This document shows, piece by piece, positions 35,216 to 46,060 of a stretch of 64,000 nucleotides of DNA. The DNA is from Reticulitermes speratus (taxonomy: Eukaryota; Arthropoda; Insecta; Blattodea; Rhinotermitidae). Within the stretch, counting starts at the first letter, position 1, and every line of letters begins with the position of its first letter. The translations under genes and the position numbers were made by a program. The notes beneath the pieces are model-generated. The model made no database searches. It had not been told where the DNA came from and saw nothing but the letters and a program-made list of their open reading frames with translations. Location: the NCBI GenBank assembly GCA_021186555.1, contig JAJKFL010000042.1, positions 18,576,521 to 18,640,520 of the forward strand. Reading direction: 5' to 3'.

Positions 35216-36262
35216 AAACTGTTTGCGGACGTGTATTGATATAGACCTTTTCACTCTTTTGATGTGGGGAACTCACTCCTGAATTTGTCCAAACATTTTA
35301 GATACACTCTGTATATCTGTGCTGTGTTATCCCCAGAACAAAAGTCACACTGCTGTCGTGCAAATTTCTGACATGCAACTTATATTAACGTCAATGTAGG
35401 TTCCTAAGGTTGTTTATGTTACTACGATGTTGACAAAATGTGCAGATTTTGTTCAAGCAAAATTTTACGTTTGATGACATTAAGGTGACAGCCCGAAAAC
35501 TGTGTTCAGGTTGATGGTGTTACCTCAAGTTTCATTAAACTCAGGCACGTGGATTGCGTACATTAGTGATTATAAAATCGTATATATTTTCTTTATGTAT
35601 GACTTTGATTTGTTTACAACTAGAAATATACCTATGACAAAAATTTATTTTTAAAGTCCGGCAATATATTTATTATTTAAAACTGTTAAGTAATTAAAAT
35701 AATTTATTTGAAATAATTATTCAAAGTATTTATTTTATTCATAGAAATTTATGTGCAAAAATTGATTACTTCATTGCTTGTTTGTTACCTTCAGCAGGTA
35801 CATTAAATAACCTGGAAGTAGAAATGGAACTTGTACTACTGGCATAATATTTTGCCCTTAAGAAATGCTATCTTCAAACCCTCGATATTTTGTTTTCTGT
35901 GAGAAATTGAAATTTTCATGGCAGTGAATATTCAAATCTTGATTATCTGATTTATGATATCGTGCAGCTTTTTTAGGTATTTATCGATATTTGTAAGGAT
36001 TACGTACACTACTTCCATATTCATGTCACGGTGTGGAGGCTGTGTGTCTCACCGAAAGAGCGAAGACAATTCACCAGATTGTAGGATGTTAATACAGAAG
36101 ATCACGATATGTAAAATTCTCTTTTTTTTACTCAGGCGTACTTCACGAAATGCATTTTAAATAATAACTCTCCCCCCCCCCCACAATACGTAACGGACAT
36201 ATCATTGCCGCTTCTCTTGTCTCGAGACTTAAGCATGGAAGAACGAAGTCTTGCAATCATAA
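35216..36262. other. No gene seen; C run
   Basis: AT-rich. An 11-base C run lies at about 36172-36182. No recognised coding frame. Confidence 0.5.
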
Positions 36263-36428
36263 GGCCGTGCCATGGCTCAGATTTTCATTAGCCGGTGTCT
36301 TACTGCGGAGGATACGGTTTGTCCATTCGTAATTTTTGGTTGACAAAATTGCACCAGGGACTGGTTTTTATCTTACCATTTCCGTTTACATCCGCAGTGT
36401 TATTCTAAAAATTAAACACACTAATTAA
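36263..36428 (+). mobile_element. SINE-A copy 4, old and truncated
   Basis: Starts GGCCGTGCCATGGCTCAG like the other SINE-A copies. The B box region is largely deleted and the body (TTTTTGGTTGACAAAATTGC, GGGACTGGTTTTTATC) is strongly diverged. The 3' third is missing. Confidence 0.75.
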
Positions 36429-36596
36429 TGCGTCTCCCAGGGAATATAAAAGGGATTGTTATATACTACAGTTTCACCGAGACAGAGTCCCTTCCCACCA
36501 TAAGAAATAAACAACATATGAAATGATGGATAACGTAACATTGAGACGCAGTCGGATATTCGCATCCTGATTTTTGCACTCGGTTTTACTGTCCTA

Positions 36597-36974
36597 TCTG
36601 CCTCGGTGGACTAGTGGTTAGCGTGCTCGCTACTGGACCCAAGGTTGCGGGTTCAATCCCGGCCGAGGTATATGGATTTTTAAGGGTGATAAAAATTCGT
36701 AGCACCACTTCCTTCGGAGGGGAAGTAAAGCCGTCTGTCCCATGTCGTAGATTTACGGCATGTAAAAGAACCGTAAGCTAAATTTGCCGGCCATTTCTCA
36801 CCCAAGTCTCCTGATCGGCTGCTAGAGGGCTCTAGCGGTCCTATCATGATGAATAGAATCGCACACGGCGGAAGGCAACGGGAAACCACCGCTGGTAAAT
36901 TCTCCCATGACAACCTATGGCTTCGTGCCAGTAGGGTCACGGCACTCAGAAATGAGTATAAACGACTCGGTATA
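36597..36974 (+). mobile_element. SINE-C, full length with 12-bp target duplication
   Basis: The first 73 bases are tRNA-like: TGCCTCG and CGAGGTA pair as a 7-bp acceptor stem, with A box GACTAGTGGTTAGCGTGC and B box GCGGGTTCAATCCCGGC. A body of about 300 bp follows, with GGGAAGTAAAGCCGTCTGTC, GGCATGTAAAAGAACC and GGCAACGGGAAACCACCGC. It ends at AAACGACTCGG without a poly(A) tail. TTTACTGTCCTA at 36585-36596 and 36975-36986 is a perfect 12-bp duplication, so insertion was fairly recent. The head lacks a good D stem, so it is a SINE head rather than a working tRNA gene. Confidence 0.92.
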
Positions 36975-36986
36975 TTTACTGTCCTA

Positions 36987-37587
36987 ATTATAAAAATTCG
37001 GTTCAATAAATATTCACGCAACGATACACCTATATATTGTACCAACATTCACAAACGAAAAAAAAGCGTCAACATAAAAATGGTTTGCTTTTCCATGGTC
37101 CAGATTATACAGTGTACAAACTCGTGCGTGTGTACTCTGCTACTAACGAATTAAAATTACAATTAATCCGTAGCGTAATCTCACAGATATCGTGTGAGAT
37201 AACAAAACTTTATCTATCCAGACAAAAAGAAATCAATCAAACACAGAGCAATATATCTAAAAAATATATCTGTATTTTTGCCTTTACGTAGATGAAAATC
37301 GCATGTATGTGTGGCCTGCATGATTCTGCTGTGCTTCTTGTAATTGTCTCGCAAAACCACAATAAAAAGTTTGCTCAGATACATCCTGCGGAAGTCGAGA
37401 TGTTCCAGGCGGACATGCATCAGATAGACAAGAAGAAATTTATAGAGTTCTAGACTTGGCATTATTTTCGGAAAGCGCCTAAAATTATGCATCATAATTA
37501 CGTACGTCGCACAGAATATTAAAAATAGTCGGCAATAAAGAAAGACATGATTTGAAGAAAGTGATTCGATAATAAGTTGACACATAC
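36987..37587. other. No gene recognised
   Basis: AT-rich. A long minus frame runs from 37630 to 37214 (138 codons). If the GTATGT donor at 37587-37582 is used, most of it would be intron. No domain was recognised. Confidence 0.4.
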
Positions 37588-37630
37588 GATAAACAGTGAG
37601 TCCCATTGTGATGATGCGGGGTGAAGCCAT
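37588..37630 (-). CDS. Possible short first coding exon (speculative)
   Basis: On the minus strand an ATG at 37630 has a favourable context (CAACATGG) and encodes MASPRIITMGLTVY before a strong-looking 5' splice donor, GTATGT. The 140 bases upstream (37631-37770) are GC-richer with several CpGs and could be a 5' untranslated region. No downstream exon was found and the peptide is not recognised. It could well be chance. Confidence 0.18.
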
Positions 37631-38725
37631 GTTGAGTCAACGCCACGCTGTGATGTCGCTGCACCTCATCAGCAAAGCGACGCTGCCTTAATGGCGCCTG
37701 CAAACCGTCATTATCACAACATTGTCTTCTACCGCCTGCTGCGGTAAATATTTTGTCTGTTGTCACAATTTTACAAACTGTGCGTTAAACCTCTTCTTTG
37801 TCCTTTGTATCAGGATCCCTTCATTAATACAAGCGAAAGACTTCATAGCCTTTTCCATAAGCAGCTTATGCAGCGTATAGCCCATAAAAGTGGGGAAATG
37901 TCCGTAAGTGACTTATGACCAGTATGACTCCAGTTGCGAAAATTTAGATAAGTCAAATATAAGAGGGATTTAAGAGACTTTGTGTGACCTAAATGTAGAG
38001 ATAAAAATAATTTTAACTTTTCTTCAAGCAAGTATTGTGTGGTTCTCAACTAGACCAATCTTGACTCAAGGCTATGGTCCAGTAGCAAAATTTGATGGAA
38101 ATTCAAAGAACATTCTGTTTCCATAAAAGGCCCGAAATTTCTTAACCAGCTACGACACAATTAACTTCCAAAGAACAATTCCGCTTTAGGAATTTTAATT
38201 ACTATGGGTTTTAATTCTTATAATATTATAAACTTTCAATTATGGGAGATTTGGGGTTGCGTCAGCAGTGACTATGAAGGTTAATGTCTTCTAGCTTATG
38301 CCGCCGTGTAATCTCGTAATTCCCGACTATGCTAAGGTACCTGCTGTTGGTATCCTCAAGGTATGCAACGCCTTCCTCAGTACTTGTCTATCGGTCTTCT
38401 CTACAAGAATTCACCTTACAGTACGTGACTTTTAGACATCACGTACCATATTGTGTCGTCTCTTAATTTAAACGTTTGTTTCCGTTTGTTTTCCGGCTAT
38501 TCTACCATCCATAGGGAAGCTTACTTATGCTGCTACTATGCTCACTTGTATTGAGGAAGTACTCTATGAGACCTCGGCATGGACACCTCTCTTGGCTTTT
38601 TCTTTGAGTTAGCCACTTTTATAAGGCCAGCCCCTCCATATTTGTTCCTTAACTTAAAAAGCTCTCTTCTAACTAATAAATTGTTTAGAATATGATAATT
38701 AGCCTATTTTTTGTTTATATAGACC
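37631..38725. other. No gene recognised; GC-richer patch at 37631-37770
   Basis: The patch holds a 93-codon minus frame (MTTDKIFTAAGGRRQCC...) overlapping the possible first exon in another frame. The rest is AT-rich and empty. Confidence 0.4.
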
Positions 38726-38790
38726 ATTGTTACTCAAACTGTGTTCCGCAAAACCCTCATGTTTCCGCGAGCGAAGTATAGGGCCCCAAG
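38726..38790. repeat. hAT-end-like sequence, copy 1
   Basis: ACCATTGTTACTCAAACTGT followed by TTCCGCAAAACCCT and GTTTCCGCGAG. This resembles the CAGTGGTTCTCAAACT end and the GGTTCCGCG palindrome common in hAT-type miniature elements. No matching inverted end was found. Confidence 0.3.
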
Positions 38791-39892
38791 GCCATATTTC
38801 TTTACAAGTAATTGGTAACTATAATTTTGGTAATTTTCCGCCCCATTTTTTATTTTTGTTTCCTTATTTTACGTAATCAGCGTCATATTTATTTCCACTG
38901 TAATCACCAATAATAAATTTTAGGGATCTGCTTCAATATTTATGGTTCAAATAAAAGTTTTTAAAATTTATTTCACTTTTGCACCAAAGTCTTTCACTTT
39001 CACATTACATCCTTTCTGCGAATATACAAACTCAGTCAGTAGGTTTCACAGATATCAGTATTTTGAACACCACCAATCTTTACTCATGGAGAAGGAAATA
39101 TATTTTGGAGTAGATTTACGTGCAGTGACTAAAAGATGTCGCGAATTTCGAGATCGTAATTATGGCGAAACATGCTCCGAATACGTAGTTAAATTGTTGG
39201 CAGATAAAGTAACGAATTTATTTCCCTGGACAGCATATTTTAAATATAACAAAACTTATTCTTCGAAAATGTTAAATGTTAATTAACCGGTTGATACTCA
39301 AAGCAGAAATAAAAATTAGGAGCTTATATTTTCATAGTTGAGGATGTTCAGACGCACGAAATTTTTGGCAGAATTTTATGCACAATTTATATAAGTAGAA
39401 CGTACAGCAGATACAAAACTCCGAAGAAAGTTGGGAGCGAAAGGAAACGTATAGAGACACTGCGTTGGTACTGCGCTAGGTTTTCTTACGATACTGTAGT
39501 AAGAATATAAATTGTCTTAAGAAAGAAGGAGTCGTTGCACTTGTTTTCAAGCACCCTGTGAAGTTTTAATCTGGAGTTGCGTCTTGCTTCTACGACTGTC
39601 ACTATTTCAGACGCTTGTAGCGAATCCTGCAACAAATAGTGACTATGGTGGCAAATTGACTTTTCAAATACCGAAACCTGTTACTGTCTACATCCAAGCT
39701 AACAGAAAACCAAATTACGATCAAAATTTGAAGCTGTAGATCACAAAAACGTGAGAAAGAAACAGTAGCTACGACAAAAATTATTCTTGTTATGGGCCTG
39801 GTATTATCTTCTAAATCTGGTCAGAAAATTTATATATTTCTTTCATTTCCACTTGAGGTTCTGATGCGTTCATCGAGTAAAGAAACATTATA
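38791..39892. other. No gene recognised
   Basis: A 114-codon plus frame (38942-39286) contains MEKEIYFGVDLRAVTKRCRE but no domain I know. The rest is AT-rich. Confidence 0.4.
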
Positions 39893-39945
39893 TACCATGG
39901 TTTCTCAAACTTTGGTAAGCCCAACACGTCTGGTAGCCTACCACG
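39893..39945. repeat. hAT-end-like sequence, copy 2
   Basis: ACCATGGTTTCTCAAACTTT, in the same orientation as copy 1 at 38726. Because both ends face the same way they do not bound one transposon. Confidence 0.3.
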
Positions 39946-40296
39946 TTTCACCGTACGCGGTTTTAATAAAAAGACTAAATATAAATATTTATAAGGACTT
40001 TAAACTATAAATAAAAGTTGATAAAAATTTTAAAACATGAATAAAACATAAACCGCCCATATTTGCTAGTTAGCAGCATTCCTGCAAACACGCACCCTCA
40101 TTCTCAACCAGTCTTTCCAATTACAGCTCTTTTATTTAAATACAAACTTATTGGTTGTACATTGAAATAGGCTCTACCGTAATTAAATTTACGCTCTCCG
40201 GATTTTATCACGGATGCAGACAAAGTTTATGTTACTTCAAGATACAACGAAATGATGGTTCTTAAATTCTACAACTCTATAAAAATTTATGTCTTT
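39946..40296. other. No gene seen
   Basis: AT-rich, no recognised feature. Confidence 0.5.
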
Positions 40297-40305
40297 ATAT
40301 GTTGA

Positions 40306-40566
40306 AGAAAGAAGAACGGCTAACTGGATTGGTCATATCTTGCGTAGAAACTGCCTTCTAAAACACGTGATTGAAGAAAAGTTAGAAGGAAGGATAGAAA
40401 TGACGGGAAGAAGAGGGAGAAGACATAAGCAGCTACTGGATGACCTTAAGGAAAAGAGAAGATACCGGAAATTGAAAGAGGAAGCACTAGATCGCACCCT
40501 GTGGAGAACTCGCTTTAGAAGAGGCTACGGACCTGTCGTAAGACAGTCTACAGAACGAATGAATGA
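40306..40566 (+). mobile_element. LINE 3' end, 5'-truncated, with 9-bp target duplication
   Basis: Encodes the last ~80 residues of a non-LTR element ORF: WIGHILRRNCLLKHVIEEKL, then a basic stretch (GRRGRRHKQLLDDLKEKRRY) and RGYGPVVRQSTE. This C-terminus is abundant in cockroach genomes. The frame is open throughout. The element ends in a short GAATGAAT tail. ATATGTTGA at 40297-40305 and 40567-40575 is the probable target duplication, so only this 261-bp tail was ever inserted. The same element's tail is at 51483. Confidence 0.8.
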
Positions 40567-40575
40567 ATATGTTGA

Positions 40576-42442
40576 TTGAAGAATATACATTGATCGTGTT
40601 TGAGATTACGTAGGTAGTTTGAGCTACGGGGCAGACATACAGAGAACGAGAAAGCGGTAAGAGGCTGAAGATAAATACATAATGAGGAACTTTGTAATTT
40701 GTACAATTAAAATATTATCGGAGTTTGAGAGGAAGGACATGCTTCCGCATCGGAGATATGACTTGCGGATACAAAATATTCGTTGAATAGACGAAGAGGA
40801 TCCTTTAAACAGTGAGTTGTGGACAGGAATATTATTTTGAAAATTATCATAAAGGAAAAAGATGTGCGGGTGTTTGTGAATTGTCTTTATGTTTATTTTC
40901 TTTTCGAACTTATAACAGCTGAAAATAATCTAAAATTATGCACGTGGAAGATTTCACGTAGGTCTAAATATAAACACACAAGCACACGTACTGATTTATA
41001 TGTACATGTCGAGGATCTCTTCTATCGAATTAAAAAGCATGAATTTATTTTATTAGGGGTAAGAAACCTGACGATGACATCTCTGTCAATACAATTAATT
41101 AATCTTTATGTAATTACCAAGTTGTGTTTCTTTCCTCACATGAATCTGTGGCCATGTAGCACCAGGATTTTACACAGTAGAGATTTCTTAAATATTCATA
41201 TTGCCTGTTTTTGTTGGCTTACACCCTCACGGCACTAGATATCTTCCGATAATAGTACTGTTACTCTATCATTATAACCTTTCCTCTCCTCTTCAACTAT
41301 TCATTAGTTTTAACACTATCCCCCGCAGCCGTCAGTAAAGGCTGCTCTTAATTTATTTTTCCATTCGAATCTAATTTTAAATACATATTTTTTAAATTTT
41401 TATTATATATATTATATTTGTTCAGTTTAGTACTTTAAGCCTGCATGCTATGTGTGCTGCTGTGGTTACGTCATACACAAATATATTTTACACGAAATTT
41501 CAAAGAGAGATGTAGCATATCATAATACTTATTCCGATCTTCCGTAAAGCCAATCGTTTGTGAATGTTGGCTGTCAACGGGTCTAGACACATGAAGTGTG
41601 CCTGTTGCGGGAGTTAATTGCACAGCTGTACCACTTACTGTCAGTCCGAACTGCCAGATAGACAATCACATATTTATGTGAAGAGTTATGAATTAATAAT
41701 AAACGGTTTGATGACTGAATTTCTACTCGAAAACTCGCCCCTCCCCCATGACCGGTACGCCAGAAACTTTTGGAGGACTCTGTTTAAATAACAATCTCTT
41801 TCTTTTTAAATGTTTTGGTTCCCTGTCTAAGTGCAGTGTCGTGAATTTTAACAGATTATGTTGAGCTCCATGGAGAAAATTTTGAGAAAGAAAAGCAAAA
41901 TATTGGCAAAATATGGCACAATGTGTTACAAAAAATATTCGTCATTCAGTGTTTCATATTACAAAAGGCACAACGCAATACGGAACACACAACATTCTAT
42001 GATCTTCCATTACAAAGCAACGCGCACATGACATGCATTATGATATCTCTGCTTCGTATATATATAAATGTCTATTCCCTAACTTTACAAGTAAGCTTGT
42101 AGTGGTATACACACTTCCTCTTTGTATGGTAGATCGCTGTTTTGCGCCTGGCTTTCAAACGTATTTGTTATAAAATAACATTTCACGGAGCTGTGTTACC
42201 ACTAACTCTGTCTTGTGCTTTAAATAACTAATCATGAATAGAATTTGCGTAAAACATAACAATTGTAAATAAACTCGAGATAAAAGATGCAAGCTTTGCA
42301 TAGGACGTACCTGATGTTCAGTGTAATAGAGAGCAGCATAGTTACAGTGGTGAAATATCAGTTTCTATGAATTATGAACCTAAATAGGAAAGGACTTAAA
42401 ACATAAGGACTTCATAAAGAATAAGGGTCTGTAGCTTGTACC
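40576..42442. other. No gene recognised
   Basis: A 139-codon AT-rich plus frame (40819-41238) has no ATG at its listed start and no domain. A small hairpin, GCAGCC/GGCTGC, lies at 41326-41346. Confidence 0.45.
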
Positions 42443-42455
42443 TGCGTTAGCTCTT

Positions 42456-42732
42456 TTCTTTGTGACGGGCCTCGCAGCAGATGCTAGGGACGCACCGCAA
42501 CCTTGAGGCTTGTTGTGCAATCCTGTGATGAAGATGGTTAGCTTTCCCGTTTTTTCCGTGTAATGGAGCACCGGTGGAATGAAAGTGACAGGGGAAAACC
42601 GAAGTACTGAGGGAGAAACCTGTCCCAGCGCCACTTTGACCACCACAAATCCCACATGGACTGATCCGGGATCGAACCCGTGCCTCCGCGGTGAGAGGCC
42701 GGCGACTAACCGACTGAGCCATGGCACGACCA
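42456..42732 (-). mobile_element. SINE-A copy 3 (young, 13-bp target duplication)
   Basis: On the minus strand: head GCCATGGCTCAGTCGGTTAG, B box GGGTTCGATCCCGG, body with GATTTGTGGTGGTCAAAGTG and GGTTGCGGTGCGTCCCTAGC, tail CACAAAGAA. TGCGTTAGCTCTT at 42443-42455 and 42733-42745 is a perfect 13-bp duplication. It is the best-dated recent SINE-A insertion in the window. Confidence 0.95.
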
Positions 42733-42844
42733 TGCGTTAGCTCTTAGCGGTAGTTCGTGTTTGTTTGGCCAGTAGGAATAACATTTATATGAGATGAAAT
42801 TTATGATACGTACAAACAATAAACGTGCACTATGTGTGTAACAT

Positions 42845-42885
42845 ATATGTATGTATGTATATATATATGTATGTATATATGTATG

Positions 42886-42916
<31 letters not shown>

Positions 42917-42935
42917 ATATGTATGTATGTATGTA

Positions 42936-42969
<34 letters not shown>

Positions 42970-43145
42970 TATATGTATGTATGTACGTATGTAGGTATGT
43001 ATGTATGTATGTACGTATGTAGGTATGTGTGTATGTATGTACGTATGTAGGTATGTATGTATGTACGTATGTAGGTATGTGTGTATGTATGTATGTATGT
43101 ATGTAGGTATGTGTGTATGTATGTATGTATTTGTATGTATTTATC
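42845..43145. repeat. (TGTA)n tetranucleotide array with 28-bp sub-period
   Basis: About 300 bp of TGTA/TATG with TATATA blocks in the left half. On the right, TACG and TAGG variants recur as GTACGTATGTAGG at 42983, 43011, 43039 and 43063 (spacing 28, 28, 24). All long Tyr/His/Val frames here come from the repeat. Confidence 0.95.
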
Positions 43146-45179
43146 ATCTATCATATCTTGGGCGAAATTTTCTATGCTTCTATTTATTATCACGCCATAT
43201 GCTCGCAGCAAAGCTCTACCGTTATCTAGGGAAGCTTATATTTACTAGTATTTTTATTTGGCGACTTAAGAATAAACACGAATCATAATTTTATAAATAA
43301 TTATGGCTATATTACATTTTGATGGATTTTCGTAAGTGTGTGTTGGGGTGATTTTCTCTGCAGCTGAGTTTCCTTGGTACTCCATATTCCTTTAATCCGC
43401 TAAGTAAAAAGTTTAGTTTTGAATTCATAAATGCCTATCTGTCGCATACATCAGGGTAATAAGAGCTACATCCATGCAAATTTCTGTTTATGATTCTGAC
43501 GTCATGACACACCTAGTCATAAAATGAAATATATAAATTTCTTAAACACTATGGACCTGTCACGAAAGGTCGTCTGAACATATTTCCGCTCCATATGGCT
43601 TGGGGACCTGAAAGTATGTTTAAGAGTGTAGGATGTATACTAGATGAAACTAACTCAGAAAAATTTTCAAGTGTTAAGCCATTATTAACCCTTTGACGAA
43701 GCGTAAACTGTTTCACTTAAAGACCCAGTTCGTACCGCGCAGTTAACACTTTTCATCTCGGTTGAAAAAAAGAAATCAATTTACGTTATATAAGACAAAA
43801 GTCGGTGTTTGTTGTAATATAAATACAATACACACAAATACATTGTGGGCAGAATGTAGAATTTTTTAAAGTTAAAGCTGTTGATGCATTAAGTAGCCAT
43901 TAGGCTTCAAAAGGCTAATAACGTAATAAGCACCCTAGAACAACAGAAAGTAGATTTGTACAGAAATGTGTTACTATCACCTCTTGAAGAAGGCCTGTTC
44001 TAAGGACTTAATTAAATTAAAGAACAGACTTAACTACAGTAACAATCCTTTTTAAGGAAGTGCAGAATAAAAAGGGATAGACAAAATCGAACTTAGTTAC
44101 TAGCACTAAAAGCGGAGTGGCAGGACCTTAAAATAAATGTCATATACGGTGGCGAGTTCCTCACACTCCGCAGCGAGACCTTAACGAGTGCCGCTATCCG
44201 TTTGACGAAAGATGCATCCATTTATACGGGCAGCATAAGGGACGTCTTTTATCTCCGAGGACCATCATACTCTACACGGAGAGACCTGTAATGGATAGAG
44301 AACATTGTGAGAATTTTTTTCTAATACGCCTACCTGTCTCACTCGACGCCACTCTAAAAATAATTGCTCTCAGACGAACGCTTTTCATCTGATGTCAAAG
44401 CTTACCACAATCCTTTCACTCAGTACATTACGCTAGATAATTCAAAGGCTACAGCCACACGTCGTTTTAACGATTTTTCACAACGGGTCATGGAAGAGCA
44501 TTTAGCAGTGTATGCCACGTGTAATAACGTAAGCTGTCTCTGTATCAGTGACATTAAGAGAAGAATGATTGGAATTGGGTTAAAATATAGTTTTATGCAA
44601 TGTTGGAAATATTTGTCTAGAAATTAAAAAAACAGGAAAGTAAAGTCTTGCGTAAAATAGCAATTACAATGTGCTCTCGAGAAGAACTAACGTTACGTAA
44701 GCAATAATACCTAAGTAACTAGAAAGATGGGTTGCACGAGATGTCCTATAACACAATCAAACGTCTGGGGAAATTCGGTGACAAGAATTTATTGATACGT
44801 CATAGAAGTTTCGAAATAACACGCCTTTAAAACGGTCACAAGATGTTATTTTTTAAAACTTAACTCTCATCTTTTCCACAAATTTTATAAAAAATAAGGA
44901 TTGTGCAAATATAAAGTTCATGTAGATACAAATTTCTTGAAAGAGATAATAAAGTATCTTGACTAGAAACTCCAGGAAAAAGTGGCCTTCTTTAAAATCC
45001 ATTAATGTGAGTTAATCAATAAGTTTGTCTCATTTGTTGGACTCTGATCATTTATTACGAGGTTCACAAGAACCCGCATCTGGTTCCGTGTTTAGTCAGA
45101 CTCACTATGCTCCTTCTTATCAAATTTTTAAAGATCCATTTTAATATTACCATAACATCTAAGCCTCTATATTCAAAGC
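43146..45179. other. No gene recognised
   Basis: AT-rich. An 87-codon plus frame at 44364-44627 and a GC-richer patch near 44140-44290 have no recognised content. Confidence 0.45.
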
Positions 45180-45440
45180 CCTCTCTCTTTTTCAGTATTC
45201 CCCATCAAAAACCGGTATACCTTTCTGTTCACTCCCATGCGTAACACACCTCCCACCAATCTCATCCCCCTTACTGTGATCTCCCGATTAATATTGCGTG
45301 ACGAATAGAGATTATATAGCTCCATATTATACAGTTTTATCAACCGGTCGCTTGTTACTTCCTTTCTGTAAGGTCTAAACGACTTACACAACAACATATT
45401 CTCGAAAACTCTCATCCTGTGCTCTTTCTTTAATGGGATT
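45180..45440 (-). mobile_element. LINE relic, C-terminal part of reverse transcriptase ORF
   Basis: Minus-strand frame open for about 100 codons. It reads KKEHRMRVFENMLLCKSFRP, then LYNMELYNLYSSRNI, then RGMRLVGGVLRMGVNRKVYR. This matches, in order, the blocks REEHRLRVFENRVLRRIFGP, LHNEELHNLYSSPNI and RRMRWAGHVARMGEKRNAYR of an insect non-LTR reverse transcriptase ORF that I recognise. The frame is intact but many conserved residues have changed, so it is old. It belongs to a different ORF end than the tails at 40306 and 51483. Confidence 0.7.
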
Positions 45441-45911
45441 CGTAATGTATAGCACAAAATTGAAGGTACCTCCAATACTGAGATTACTTGCCATACAAAT
45501 TTGGTTAAATTATAAATTGAGTGGCTTGTTTGCTCAGAATTACTACCCTTTTGCTCAAGACATGATGACCGTAGCGCAGTCTGTGTGTGTTTGTGCTCTT
45601 AATAATTAACACTACCGCCTGCACATAGCTTGTCGTTTTCTGTGCGTTCAGTCTTCTCCTTGTTCACCCAGCATAATTTTTGTCTTCCCTGTATCTGCAG
45701 GCGTCCTTCGTATTTTTATGAAATGAGATTGATGCATTGCCGACACAAATGCGCCTTTTACTTTTATGGTTTAAACAATTCATAAAAAATATCACATTTA
45801 TTTAGATTTATCAGTCTCCCTTACGTTTAAACATTGAATTTGTTTACGAAAATTACGGCGACAACATTAATGAATAGTTATCAAGGGAAATATATCGTGT
45901 TATGTTTCACA
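45441..45911. other. No gene seen
   Basis: AT-rich; no recognised feature. Confidence 0.5.
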
Positions 45912-46060
45912 CCGCTATTCGCCTGCCTGTGACGTTGGAGGTTCGGGTTCGAGCCCAGTCCTATCCATTTGAGATTTATAGTGAACAAATTGGCAGTGGG
46001 AGAGGTCTTCCTTAAAGTACTTTGGTTTTCCTCTCTCAGCGTTATTCCAGACCTTCTCCA
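45912..46060 (+). mobile_element. SINE-A copy 5, old fragment
   Basis: Retains the B box (GAGGTTCGGGTTCGAGCCCA) and the body pieces TTTGAGATTTATAGTG, CAGTGGGAGAGGTCTTCC and GTACTTTGGTTTTCC aligned with other SINE-A copies. The 5' head and 3' end are gone. Confidence 0.7.

Noticed and set aside
36597-36671. Functional tRNA gene
   Set aside because: The acceptor stem and B box are good, but the D stem is poor, and the sequence continues without a terminator into a SINE body inside one target duplication.
37214-37630. 138-codon minus frame as an intact small gene
   Set aside because: No recognisable domain beyond hydrophobic patches. A strong GTATGT donor 43 bases after the ATG argues against the rest being coding.
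38726-39945. One hAT transposon bounded by the two end-like sequences
   Set aside because: Both ends face the same direction, so they cannot be the inverted termini of a single element.
40819-41238. 139-codon frame as a gene
   Set aside because: No ATG at its start, AT-rich composition, no domain, no splice signals; consistent with chance in AT-rich DNA.
42801-43211. 136- and 105-codon frames rich in Tyr, Ile, His and Thr
   Set aside because: They are translations of the TGTA microsatellite.
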